DNA of 46,622 nt from an uncultured Pelagibacteraceae bacterium (GTDB lineage: Bacteria; Pseudomonadota; Alphaproteobacteria; Pelagibacterales; Pelagibacteraceae), in assembly GCA_902591695.1 (NCBI GenBank), contig CACJBQ010000005.1:1-46622 (forward strand), in the 5' to 3' direction. The position numbers were made by a program, and so were the translations under genes. This document shows, piece after piece, positions 33,777 to 41,537 of the stretch. Position 1 is the first letter of the stretch. Each line of letters opens with the position of its first letter. The notes under the pieces were generated by a model. It was not told the DNA's origin. It made no database searches and was given only the letters and a program-made list of their open reading frames with translations.

Positions 33777-34516
33777 TATTGAGCTCCTAGATACGCATCA
33801 ATGACACGTTTATCATTTTTAATTTCATCTGGTGATCCATTAGCCAACATTTTACCGTGAGCTAAACAAAAAATATTTTCTGCTAATTGCATAATCACCC
33901 TCATGTTATGTTCAATCACCAAAAGTGTTATTCCAAAATCTTGATTTACTTTAATTAATCTATCAATAATACCATTTATTAATGTTGGATTAATTCCAGC
34001 TGTGGGCTCATCTAGCAGTAGCATCTCTGGTTCATTCATCAAAGCCATTGCCAGTTCTAATAATTTTTGCTGCCCAAAAGATAGATCTCCAGCTCTTAGC
34101 TTTCTTTTTTGATATAATCCTACAAAATTTAATAGATTTTCAGCTTTTTCAGTTAAATCCTTTGGAATTTTAGAAAATATTTTCATTAAATTTGCATCAC
34201 TACCTTTGTGACTAATAAGCATATTTTCTATACAATTAAGTTTTCCATAAATTCTTGTTTGTTGAAAAGTTCTTAGAAGTCCTAACTTAGCAATAACTGG
34301 GACTGGTAACTCTGAAACTTCTTTACCATTAAATTTAATTGATCCATTATCTATTGGGTAGGTCCCTACAATTGAATTAAATAATGTAGTTTTTCCTGAA
34401 CCATTTGGTCCAATTAATCCAACTATCTTCCCTTTTTCAACATTCATTGAAATGTCAACATTTGCTTTAACACCTCCAAATGATTTACTTACATTGCTTA
34501 CTTCTAAAATACTCAT
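33776..34516 (-). CDS. livG: Branched-chain-type ABC ATPase LivG
   Basis: ATPase of 246 residues with Walker A GPNGSGKTT, the LivG segment LLRTFQQTRIYG, signature LSFGQQKLLELA (Phe in place of the second Gly region, common in this family), Walker B MLLLDEPTAGINP and VIEHNMRVIM. It starts within the livM stop (ATGA overlap). It would work with the LivF encoded next. Confidence 0.92.
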   Translation of the reverse strand: MSILEVSNVSKSFGGVKANVDISMNVEKGKIVGLIGPNGSGKTTLFNSIVGTYPIDNGSIKFNGKEVSELPVPVIAKLGLLRTFQQTRIYGKLNCIENMLISHKGSDANLMKIFSKIPKDLTEKAENLLNFVGLYQKRKLRAGDLSFGQQKLLELAMALMNEPEMLLLDEPTAGINPTLINGIIDRLIKVNQDFGITLLVIEHNMRVIMQLAENIFCLAHGKMLANGSPDEIKNDKRVIDAYLGAQ

Positions 34517-35565
34517 TTAAGTTCTACCTGTGCTTTACGATCTTTTTCATCAACTACTTCACCAAATCGTTCTGGATATTTTTCTCTTAACCATCCCATA
34601 ATTCCCTCTGGGAAATAAATTACAATTACAACAATCAAAACTCCAAGAGCAACGTACTGCCATCCTAAAAAGAATGTCCAAAAACCCTCTTTAAATATAT
34701 GAAATATTGTTGCACCAATAACTGGACCCCAAAGTGTTCCTTTTCCACCAAGTATTGCCATCAGTACCATGAATACACCCATCTCTCTTCCATCAAAAGC
34801 AACATCTGTCGAGTCTATGTAACCAACTAGGCCACCCATTATTCCACCGGCCAATCCACAAAAGAAAGCTGAGATCATCCAACCAATAATTTTATATTTC
34901 ATTGTTTCAATACCCATTGCTTCAGCTTTATCTTCATTATCTCTGATAGCATTAAGTATTAATTTGAATCTCGTAGAATAAATTGAACGCACTGCAATAA
35001 ATGTCAAAATTAAAGTAAAGAAACTTAAGAAATAAAAAAATTCTCCTCTTGCTTCTAAACTCCCTACGTCTGGAAATGGTGGAGTAGTAAAACCTTGACC
35101 TGCTCCAATTATTTCTATACCTCCAGAAATTTCACCTGCAGCTACACCTAAACCCAATGTACATATTGCAAAGTAATGTCCTCTTAGTCCTAAAATAGAG
35201 TACCCAATTAAACCTGCTACAATAGTTGGTACAACTGCAGCAACTATCAATCCGACAGCCATTCCTTGAAAAAACTGGGTAGGTGTATGCACAAATGTTT
35301 TTTCACCACCACTCTCTGTCCATTCTGCTAATGGAAAAAACATTCCAACCTGAACAGATGCACAAAGATACATCCCAAGACCATAAAACAAAATATTTCC
35401 AAATGAATTATACCCCATTTCACCACCTTGGATATTCCATGTAGTCGCAAGAACAATTAATACACAAAGTATAGATAACTGAACTTTAAAAGCTGGAAAA
35501 AGGAATGGCGCTGCTAAACCAAAAATCAAAATACCAGAGTATAAAATTAAATTATTCTTGTTCAT
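34513..35565 (-). CDS. livM: Branched-chain-type ABC permease LivM
   Basis: Permease of 350 residues. LivM landmarks are LRGHYFAICTLGLGVAAGEI, AIRDNEDKAEAMGI, GGKGTLWGPVIG and YFPEGIMGWL. A loop of about 30 residues (TESGGEKTFVHTPTQ) lies between early spans. Its start overlaps the end of the 60-residue ORF by 14 bases. The C-terminus is a short charged tail (EVVDEKDRKAQVELK). Confidence 0.92.
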   Translation of the reverse strand: MNKNNLILYSGILIFGLAAPFLFPAFKVQLSILCVLIVLATTWNIQGGEMGYNSFGNILFYGLGMYLCASVQVGMFFPLAEWTESGGEKTFVHTPTQFFQGMAVGLIVAAVVPTIVAGLIGYSILGLRGHYFAICTLGLGVAAGEISGGIEIIGAGQGFTTPPFPDVGSLEARGEFFYFLSFFTLILTFIAVRSIYSTRFKLILNAIRDNEDKAEAMGIETMKYKIIGWMISAFFCGLAGGIMGGLVGYIDSTDVAFDGREMGVFMVLMAILGGKGTLWGPVIGATIFHIFKEGFWTFFLGWQYVALGVLIVVIVIYFPEGIMGWLREKYPERFGEVVDEKDRKAQVELK

Positions 35566-35734
35566 ATAAGTTGTTTATTTTATCTCTAAATTTTTGGTCA
35601 ACTGTAAAGTAATGTCCATTTTCTTCATGTACGCTTGATCCATTTAAATGATACTCATCTATATGTTTTTTAAATTTTTCGATATCAACTTTAATTATTT
35701 TTCCAGTATCATCTTTAATTTCAACTTTTTTCAC
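35552..35734 (-). CDS. Small soluble protein encoded between livH and livM
   Basis: A 60-residue ORF starting with GTG in the livH stop (GTGA overlap) and ending 14 bases inside livM, so it is locked in the operon by overlap at both ends. The product is hydrophilic with no membrane span or signal: it begins MKKVEIKDDTGKIIKVD and has YHLNGSSVHEENGHYFTVDQ in the middle. The pattern suggests a small beta-rich domain with a C-terminal helix (FRDKINNLYEQE). I do not recognise a family. Its coding frame shows normal Lys/Glu/Asp use for this genome, and a frame kept open exactly between two permeases argues for a real gene. Confidence 0.65.
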   Translation of the reverse strand: MKKVEIKDDTGKIIKVDIEKFKKHIDEYHLNGSSVHEENGHYFTVDQKFRDKINNLYEQE

Positions 35735-36624
35735 TTTAGGTACTCTCTTTTTCTCGAAAGTTTAAATCTTCTGTAAACTAAAATTAATACTAATAGTAAA
35801 AATACAGAGCCAATTCTAAATTCTGTTCCTAAAATATAGTCTGCAAATTCTTCAAATACACCAAGACCCATACCAGACATTGCAACTCCTGGTAAATTTC
35901 CTAGGCCCGCAACAATAACAATCATAAATGATCGAATTGTATATGGTAATCCCATATAAGGGTGAATTGTGAATGTTATAGAAATTAATGCTCCAGCCAC
36001 ACCACAAAGAGCAGCATTTATACCAAATGTTGCTGCATAAACTTTTTCTGTATCAACGCCTAAAATTTTAGCAGCTCTAGCATTTTGTGCAGTAGCTCTA
36101 ATAGCTCGTCCAAGCTTAGATTTTTTCATATAAATTACTAAACAGGCAGCAAATAAAATACTTATAAATGCTGAAAATATTTTTGAATTAGGTAAAACAA
36201 CGTTGCTGTCAAACAACATGGTTGTTCCATACCCAGAGTTTGCAAGAACAACGTCTGCTCCAAATGCAAAGTTCATTAATTGCATGAACAAAATACTTAT
36301 TCCAAAAGTTGCTAAGATTGAGATAAATAAATCTCTATCTACTACTTTATTTATTACGAGTTTGTAAATTGCTATACCAACGAAATACATTATTACTGGC
36401 GCAACAATCACACCCCATGCTGGATGAATACCGTAGAGATACATAAAATATGCTATGTATCCTCCCAAAATAACAAGATCTCCTTGTGCAATATTAATTA
36501 TATTCATCACACCCCATTGAAGTGCCATTCCGTAAGCAATTAATGCAAATAAAACACCTAAAAGAATTCCATCCAAACAGGCTTGAACTGTTATCATTGG
36601 ATATTGAAATACAAGAAAATCCAT
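35731..36624 (-). CDS. livH: Branched-chain-type ABC permease LivH
   Basis: Permease of 297 residues, the standard length, with about eight spans. NIAQGDLVILGGYIAYF near residue 40, GRAIRATAQNARAAKILGVD (split: GRAIRATAQN, AAKILGVD) and AGLGNLPGVAMSG are LivH marks. It lies 64 bases after the binding-protein gene, beyond an intrinsic hairpin. No Shine-Dalgarno is visible before its ATG. Confidence 0.93.
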   Translation of the reverse strand: MDFLVFQYPMITVQACLDGILLGVLFALIAYGMALQWGVMNIINIAQGDLVILGGYIAYFMYLYGIHPAWGVIVAPVIMYFVGIAIYKLVINKVVDRDLFISILATFGISILFMQLMNFAFGADVVLANSGYGTTMLFDSNVVLPNSKIFSAFISILFAACLVIYMKKSKLGRAIRATAQNARAAKILGVDTEKVYAATFGINAALCGVAGALISITFTIHPYMGLPYTIRSFMIVIVAGLGNLPGVAMSGMGLGVFEEFADYILGTEFRIGSVFLLLVLILVYRRFKLSRKREYLK

Positions 36625-36652
36625 AAAATTATTTTTTGGGTTATATAAAAAA

Positions 36653-36676
36653 AAGCCCCCTATGACTAGGGGGCTT
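36653..36676 (-). terminator. Intrinsic terminator/attenuator after the binding-protein gene
   Basis: A 10-bp stem (36653-36662 with 36667-36676; core GCCCCCTA) and a 4-base loop, followed on the minus strand by eight T. It lies 12 bases after the binding-protein stop and 28 bases before livH. Partial read-through would set a high binding-protein to permease ratio, as for the Pot-like unit. Confidence 0.9.
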
Positions 36677-36688
36677 CAATATTTTATT

Positions 36689-37927
36689 TTATCTTTCTGA
36701 CCACTTAGGAACTGGGTGAATCAACTTAGCAGAAGCCCATTTTAAAGGAGCAACAACTTTGTTTTCACATTTTCCTGAAGCATCACACATTACTTGGAAA
36801 AGTACCATTGGCTTGTCAACATTCTGACCACCAGGTGCAAATTTAATATTTCCATAGAATGTTTGCATGTTAGTAGCTGCAAGAGCATCTCTTACTTTCT
36901 TTTGATCGAAAGAATTTGCTCTTTCAAATGCATCTTTGAATACCAATAAAGCAGCTGAAGACTCAGCAGATTGGTAAGGCGGATCATATCCAAATTCCTT
37001 CTCAAAGTCCGCAGCATAAGTCATTCCATCTTTAAAGAAATCATCTTTATAAGTTAGTGACTTGTGCCATTGAGAAGCACAAAGTGCATACTGTGAATTT
37101 TTACCATGCTGTTTAGATAATTTTGCAGCATCACAGTGAGTCATAGCCAACATAGGAACATCAACTTTCATTTCAGCAATTTGTCTGATCGCAGTTAACG
37201 CACCTTTTGTGTGACCTGATACAACAAGTACATCTGGTTTCATTTGTTTTACTTTAACCAAAGTAGCAGCCATATCATTTAGCTCTTTAGGTAATTTATC
37301 GTCGATTATGATTTTAGAACCAGTTCTTTCTGCAGCATCTAAAATACCTAATCTAACGTCCTGTGAGAATGCATCTTGTTCAAAAGCTTGCGCAATTCTA
37401 ACCCCTTTTCCCCCATTTAACTCAACTGCTGTTTCGATAGCTACATCAAGATATAGGTTAGCTGGAGCTAATACAGCAAATAGATATTTGTAACCTTTTG
37501 TAAACAAAGATCTAGATGCACCATTTGCTTCAACCATTGGAACACCATACTTTTCAGTAACTGGCGCAATCGCTTTAGTTAAACCAGAACTGTAAGGGCC
37601 AAGCATAAACTCAACACCATCTTGTGAAATTAATCTTTCTGCAAGCTGTGCAGCTCTCTTAGGGTTTGACTCATCATCATAATAAATAATATCAAACTTA
37701 TAAGTTTTTCCACCAACTTTAACACCACCCATGCTGTTAATTCTGTCAACGGCCATGTTATAACCATTTTGAGTATGAACACCATTAGATGAGTATTTAC
37801 CAGTTAGGGAAATAGCAGCACCTAAAATAATTTTGTCACCAACAACTTTCGCAAATGATGCAACAGAAGTTGAAAATAAAATTACTAATGCAGAAACAAA
37901 ACTTAAAATTATTTTATTTAATCTCAT
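36689..37927 (-). CDS. livK: Branched-chain-type periplasmic binding protein
   Basis: Secreted binding protein of 412 residues. Signal peptide at 1-26 (MRLNKIILSFVSALVILF, cleavage after ASFA). The mature protein starts with IILGAAISLTGKYSSNG and has the family features YYDDESNPKRAAQLAERLI, GPYSSGLTKAIAPV and a Cys-containing C-terminal part. It leads the operon for the LivHMGF importer. AGAGGAA at minus-strand spacing of 5 gives a strong ribosome site. The true ligand may be any amino acid or small acid; the glaH gene in the same array suggests testing glutarate or lysine-related compounds. Confidence 0.9.
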   Translation of the reverse strand: MRLNKIILSFVSALVILFSTSVASFAKVVGDKIILGAAISLTGKYSSNGVHTQNGYNMAVDRINSMGGVKVGGKTYKFDIIYYDDESNPKRAAQLAERLISQDGVEFMLGPYSSGLTKAIAPVTEKYGVPMVEANGASRSLFTKGYKYLFAVLAPANLYLDVAIETAVELNGGKGVRIAQAFEQDAFSQDVRLGILDAAERTGSKIIIDDKLPKELNDMAATLVKVKQMKPDVLVVSGHTKGALTAIRQIAEMKVDVPMLAMTHCDAAKLSKQHGKNSQYALCASQWHKSLTYKDDFFKDGMTYAADFEKEFGYDPPYQSAESSAALLVFKDAFERANSFDQKKVRDALAATNMQTFYGNIKFAPGGQNVDKPMVLFQVMCDASGKCENKVVAPLKWASAKLIHPVPKWSER

Positions 37928-38013
37928 TTTATTTCCTCTTTAATTAATTAATTATTACTCGATTAAATAAAGAAATTTAATTTTATGCAAGTGGCAATAA
38001 AGGCCAAATTTAA
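37928..38013 (-). promoter_or_regulatory. Candidate promoter region of the liv operon
   Basis: An 86-base gap between the end of the LysE-family gene and the binding-protein start. On the minus strand TTGGCC and TAAAAT are 16 bases apart, a weak promoter candidate. The small inverted repeat TGGC...GCCA lies around the -35. No terminator for the LysE-family gene is visible, so some read-through into the liv operon is possible. Confidence 0.35.
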
Positions 38014-38628
38014 TTAATATTGTTGGGTTACAACAATTATTGCGGCAATAATTACTAAAACACTCGCAGAAATTGTATTAATTGTTTTTGGATTAGCAGT
38101 TATCCATTTTATTAATTTTTGTGCGAGCATTGCGTAGCCAACTAAAGATAAAAAATCTAAAACGATGTAAGTTGTAATTAAAATTATAAATTGAACCAAT
38201 AAATTTGAATTAAAGTCAATAAATTGTGGGAAAATAAAAGGAAAAAACATCCAAGCCTTAGGACTTGTACCAGCAACTAAAAAACCATCTCTAAAAAAAG
38301 ATAAGTTGCTTTTTTCTATATTTCCCTCATTTAAAAAGTTTTTTGGTCGAGATTTATAAATATCGTAGGCTAAATATAATAAATAAATTATTCCAATCCA
38401 TTTAAACGCATTAAGTATCATCGAGTTCTCTGAAAAAAAAGATCCAATCACAAAAACAACTAAAGTTGCCTGAAATAAATTTGCAGTTACATCACCTAAA
38501 GCAGACCATACACATTTTCCGACACCGTAATTCATTGAATAAGAGATAATTACAATTCTAGGAGTTCCAGGTGTAATAAATAAAAAAATAATTATCTGTA
38601 GATAAAGTATAAAATCTAGGGGGAGCAT
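38014..38628 (-). CDS. LysE-family amino acid exporter
   Basis: Inner-membrane protein of 204 residues with about six spans. The family start LFITPGTPRIVIISYSMNYG (usual PGP in the first loop reads PGT here), followed by VWSALGDVTANL, fits LysE/RhtB exporters. Typical substrates are basic or hydroxylated amino acids. Its ATG lies 7 bases after an unusual hairpin whose 3' arm contains an AAGGA ribosome site, so translation may be controlled. It is divergent from the TIGR03643 gene and 86 bases upstream of the liv binding-protein gene. Confidence 0.87.
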   Translation of the reverse strand: MLPLDFILYLQIIIFLFITPGTPRIVIISYSMNYGVGKCVWSALGDVTANLFQATLVVFVIGSFFSENSMILNAFKWIGIIYLLYLAYDIYKSRPKNFLNEGNIEKSNLSFFRDGFLVAGTSPKAWMFFPFIFPQFIDFNSNLLVQFIILITTYIVLDFLSLVGYAMLAQKLIKWITANPKTINTISASVLVIIAAIIVVTQQY

Positions 38629-38634
38629 AAAAAA

Positions 38635-38683
38635 AGATAGTCCTTAAAAACCGGGAGCTAAAGATGGCTAAGAAGGACTATCT
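38635..38683 (-). promoter_or_regulatory. Structured leader hairpin directly upstream of the LysE-family gene
   Basis: A perfect 11-bp stem (AGATAGTCCTT at 38635-38645 with AAGGACTATCT at 38673-38683) encloses a 27-base loop. On the minus strand it is followed by seven T and then the ATG (38628). The AAGGA of the descending arm is the only Shine-Dalgarno candidate, and it is paired in the stem. A TAATAT -10-like box at 38694-38689 would start the RNA at about the first stem base. The element could act as an attenuator or translational switch. On the plus strand the loop also folds (AGCT with GGCT). No known riboswitch class is matched. Confidence 0.6.
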
Positions 38684-38745
38684 AATACATATTATCAGAG
38701 GTTAAAAAAAATGCATTAAATTTTTTTTTCAAATATAAAGGATTT

Positions 38746-39042
38746 ATGAAAAAAAAAGGTCACAGGCCAATTACTAGAGTCAAAAATCCTGAGCCCAAAA
38801 TGGACGATCCAGATTGGATCATTTGGGCAGCCTGGGCAGATAGGATCACTTTTGAGGAAATTGAAAAAAAAACGGGAAAGAAAGAATCTGATGTAATTAA
38901 GATTATGCGAAGATCTCTAAAACCATCATCTTTCAGGTTATGGAGAAAAAGAGTAAATCAAAAAAGTATTAAACATCGAAAAAAGTTTGAATATTCAAGA
39001 AAAGAAATAACTAGTAAAATTAAAAAAGGTGACTATCTATAA
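38746..39042 (+). CDS. TIGR03643/DUF2805 family small protein
   Basis: Protein of 98 residues matching a family of small uncharacterised proteins: DDPDWIIWAAWADRITFEEI, then KESDVIKIMRRSLKPSSFRLWRKRV (split here: KESDVIKIMRRSLK, PSSFRLWRKRV) and KHRKKF. The centre looks like a helix-turn-helix-type three-helix unit, and the protein is strongly basic, so nucleic-acid binding is possible but unproven. AAAGGA precedes the ATG. It is followed after three bases by a glutaredoxin gene and probably co-transcribed with it. Confidence 0.85.
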   Translation: MKKKGHRPITRVKNPEPKMDDPDWIIWAAWADRITFEEIEKKTGKKESDVIKIMRRSLKPSSFRLWRKRVNQKSIKHRKKFEYSRKEITSKIKKGDYL

Positions 39043-39045
39043 ATC

Positions 39046-39303
39046 ATGAAAAAAATTACCATGTATACAGGCCCACTATGCAACTATTGTGAAGCTGCAA
39101 AAAGATTATTAACTAGAAATAACGCTCCTTATAATGAAATTGATATTTCTAAAGTTGCAGGTGCTGCTGACGAGATGATTAAAAAAGCAAATGGCAAAAG
39201 AACAATTCCACAGATCTTTTTTGATGATCAGCATATTGGTGGTTACGATGAAGTTAGAGCACTAGAAAAAGAAAATAAACTTCAAGATCTTTTAAAAAAT
39301 TAA
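39046..39303 (+). CDS. grxC: Glutaredoxin (GrxC type)
   Basis: Glutaredoxin of 85 residues, the normal length for class I. The dithiol active site is CNYC at residues 12-15 (usually CPYC). RTIPQIFFDDQHIGGYDEV has the cis-proline and glutathione-binding GGYD. It would reduce protein disulfides with glutathione. The Asn in place of Pro should alter the redox potential. It follows the TIGR03643 gene by three bases and converges with msrB, 10 bases away, which is functionally consistent with oxidative repair. Confidence 0.92.
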   Translation: MKKITMYTGPLCNYCEAAKRLLTRNNAPYNEIDISKVAGAADEMIKKANGKRTIPQIFFDDQHIGGYDEVRALEKENKLQDLLKN

Positions 39304-39313
39304 TTTAATAAAT

Positions 39314-39688
39314 TTAATCTTTTGGTTTAAAAATTAAACAAACACCGTTATTACAAAATCTTTTTCCTGTAGGTTCAGGCCCATCATCAAATATATGACC
39401 ATGATGTCCTCCACATTTTTTACAATGATACTCAGTTCTTGCGTAACCTATGTGATGATCCGTTTTGGTTTCAAATACATCTGGTAAAGAATCATAAAAT
39501 GAAGGCCAGCCTGATCCACTCTCATATTTTGTTTTTGAGTCAAATAATTTTTCTCCACAATTTGCACAATGAAAACTCCCTTCTCTCTTTTCATGATTAA
39601 GTTCGCTTGAACCTGCGCGCTCAGTTCCTTCTTCGAACAAGATTAATTTTTGCTCTGCAGTTAAATTTGAATTTATTTTTTTTGTCAT
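39314..39688 (-). CDS. msrB: Peptide-methionine (R)-S-oxide reductase MsrB
   Basis: Methionine sulfoxide reductase B of 124 residues. Zinc cysteines are Cys41, Cys44, Cys89 and Cys92. YESGSGWPSFYD (55-66) and GHHGHIFDDGP are family signatures. The catalytic Cys112 is in KRFCNNGVCLIF, where most MsrB read RYCINSASL; Cys117 could serve as an extra resolving thiol. The cytoplasmic enzyme repairs oxidised methionine using thioredoxin or glutaredoxin. It overlaps the upstream amidohydrolase stop by ATGA. Confidence 0.93.
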   Translation of the reverse strand: MTKKINSNLTAEQKLILFEEGTERAGSSELNHEKREGSFHCANCGEKLFDSKTKYESGSGWPSFYDSLPDVFETKTDHHIGYARTEYHCKKCGGHHGHIFDDGPEPTGKRFCNNGVCLIFKPKD

Positions 39689-40584
39689 GATCCTATATAT
39701 TTAGCACAGGATTTGTGTAAGATTGAATGTAATTCAACTAATTTATTAAAATCTTTATTATAACCACCACCTAAAACACCACAAATAGGTATTCTTTTAG
39801 AAAAAAAGTTTTCAATAACAAGCTCGTCTCTAGATTTAATCCCTTCATCAGATATTTTTAATTTACCTAACCTATCGTTAAAATGAATATCTACCCCAGC
39901 TATATAAAAAACAAAATCAAAATTTTCTTGATTTAACTCCTTTAAATAATGTTTGAGTGTCTTAATGTAAACGTCATCCTCCAAATTATCTTCTAGCTCC
40001 ACATCTAAATCGCTATTAGATTTTTTTGCTGGATAGTTAGTTTTAGAGTGCATACTGAACGTAAATACACTTCTGTTTTCTTTAAAAATTTCTGAATTTC
40101 CGTTTCCTTGATGAACATCTAAATCAACAATTAATATTTTATTAGCCAAACCTCGATTTAGTAAATAATGGGCAGCAACAGCTACATCATTAAAAACACA
40201 ATATCCAGCTCCACTATCGTAGTTTGCGTGATGACTGCCTCCAGCAGTATTGCAGGATATTCCGTAATTAATCGCAAGTTTAGATGCTAAAACTGTACCC
40301 CCCGTAGCGACCAAGGACCTCTGAACAACACTATCAACAAGGGGAAATCCAATTTTTTTTACTCCCTCTTTATTTAATGTTTTGTTTTTAATGTTAGAAA
40401 TATAATTTTTTGAATGTGCGTAACTTAATGTTTCAAACGAACAAGCATATGGTTTGTGAAACTTTTTAACAATTTTATTTTGGATCAAATAATTAGCCAA
40501 TTCTCCAAATTTGTTAATAGGAAATTTATGGTCATCTCCAATTTTGGCAAAATAATCCTCGTGATTAACCACTGGTAAATCCAT
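39685..40584 (-). CDS. Histone-deacetylase-family amidohydrolase
   Basis: Zinc amidohydrolase of 299 residues of the HDAC/AcuC/acetylpolyamine amidohydrolase group. The tandem His118-His119 (GGSHHANYDSGAGYC) act in catalysis. Zinc ligands are Asp156 and His158 in DLDVHQGNG and the Asp of AGVDIHFND. Bacterial members remove acetyl or other acyl groups from polyamines or small amides. It lies two bases after a 2-hydroxyacid dehydrogenase gene and is coupled to msrB. A role in acetylpolyamine use would fit with the Pot-like importer elsewhere in the window, though the distance is large. Confidence 0.88.
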   Translation of the reverse strand: MDLPVVNHEDYFAKIGDDHKFPINKFGELANYLIQNKIVKKFHKPYACSFETLSYAHSKNYISNIKNKTLNKEGVKKIGFPLVDSVVQRSLVATGGTVLASKLAINYGISCNTAGGSHHANYDSGAGYCVFNDVAVAAHYLLNRGLANKILIVDLDVHQGNGNSEIFKENRSVFTFSMHSKTNYPAKKSNSDLDVELEDNLEDDVYIKTLKHYLKELNQENFDFVFYIAGVDIHFNDRLGKLKISDEGIKSRDELVIENFFSKRIPICGVLGGGYNKDFNKLVELHSILHKSCAKYIGS

Positions 40585-40586
40585 GG

Positions 40587-41537
40587 CTACTCTAAAACAC
40601 GGACAGGCTTTCCATCAACGCAAGCCTCTAATCCTTCAATCATTTGATTATAAAAAATACTATAATTTTCTGCCGTCACATAACCTATGTGTGGTGTAAG
40701 AAGTGCATTAGGTAAAAATCTAAGTTTGTTATTCTCTGGTAGAGGCTCTTTGTCATAAACATCTATGCCTGCTCCTGCAATTACATTGGTTGACAATGCA
40801 ATAATTAAATCATCCTCATTAACAATAGGTCCTCTAGAAGTATTTATCAAAAAAGCTGTCTTTTTCATTTTATCAAATTCATTTATGGTAATACAGTCTT
40901 TATATCTTTCACCTCCTTGAACGTGAATTGAAAGTACATCAGAATTTGTGATTAAGTCATCTTTGCTACAAGGGAGTACGTCTAATTCTTTGCACTTGTC
41001 TAAGCTCAAGTTTTCACTCCAGGCCATTACTTGCATCCCAAATGCTTTTCCAATTTTTGCAACTTCTGTACCTACTCTGCCTAGACCAATTAAGCCTAGG
41101 ATTTTTCCTTTTAATTCTACTCCAATTGTAGTTTGCCAATACCCTTGATACATATTGTCAAACTCCTCTTTAAAATTTCTAGCTAAACCAAGAATTAGCG
41201 CCCAAGTTAATTCGGGTGTTGGGTTTAAATTTATATCTGTACCACAAACTGTAATTTTTCTTTTCTTTGCAGCTTCTAAATCAATAGATCTATTGCGTAA
41301 TCCACTTGTGATTACAAATTTTAAATCATTTAAATTATCAATTAAATTTTTTGTAATTGGAGTTCTTTCTCTCATTATTAATAAAGCTTCAAAATCAGCT
41401 AACTGATCAATTGCATCGGCCTCGTCTAAAAAAGGTTCACTAAAAATCTTAAACTCATATTTCCCAGATAGTTTTTCTAAATCTACAAACTGTTGAGCAA
41501 CGTTTTGGTAATCATCTAATATAGCAACTTTAAGCAT
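40587..41537 (-). CDS. D-2-hydroxyacid dehydrogenase family protein
   Basis: NAD-dependent dehydrogenase of 316 residues in the phosphoglycerate dehydrogenase-like family. The Rossmann motif GLGRVG is at 151-156; catalytic Arg235 (NTSRGPIV), Glu264 (DVYDKEPLP) and His283 (LLTPHIGY) are all present. There is no ACT regulatory domain, so it is not a long-form SerA. It reduces a 2-oxoacid or oxidises a D-2-hydroxyacid. It overlaps the EamA gene upstream by 8 bases and belongs to a five-gene minus-strand run ending in msrB. Confidence 0.9.
   Translation of the reverse strand: MLKVAILDDYQNVAQQFVDLEKLSGKYEFKIFSEPFLDEADAIDQLADFEALLIMRERTPITKNLIDNLNDLKFVITSGLRNRSIDLEAAKKRKITVCGTDINLNPTPELTWALILGLARNFKEEFDNMYQGYWQTTIGVELKGKILGLIGLGRVGTEVAKIGKAFGMQVMAWSENLSLDKCKELDVLPCSKDDLITNSDVLSIHVQGGERYKDCITINEFDKMKKTAFLINTSRGPIVNEDDLIIALSTNVIAGAGIDVYDKEPLPENNKLRFLPNALLTPHIGYVTAENYSIFYNQMIEGLEACVDGKPVRVLE

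Noticed and set aside
38635-38683. SAM-II or SAM-V riboswitch, suggested by GCTAA-type sequences in the loop
   Set aside because: The required pseudoknot arrangement and conserved core could not be laid out on either strand, and the neighbouring genes are not methionine genes.
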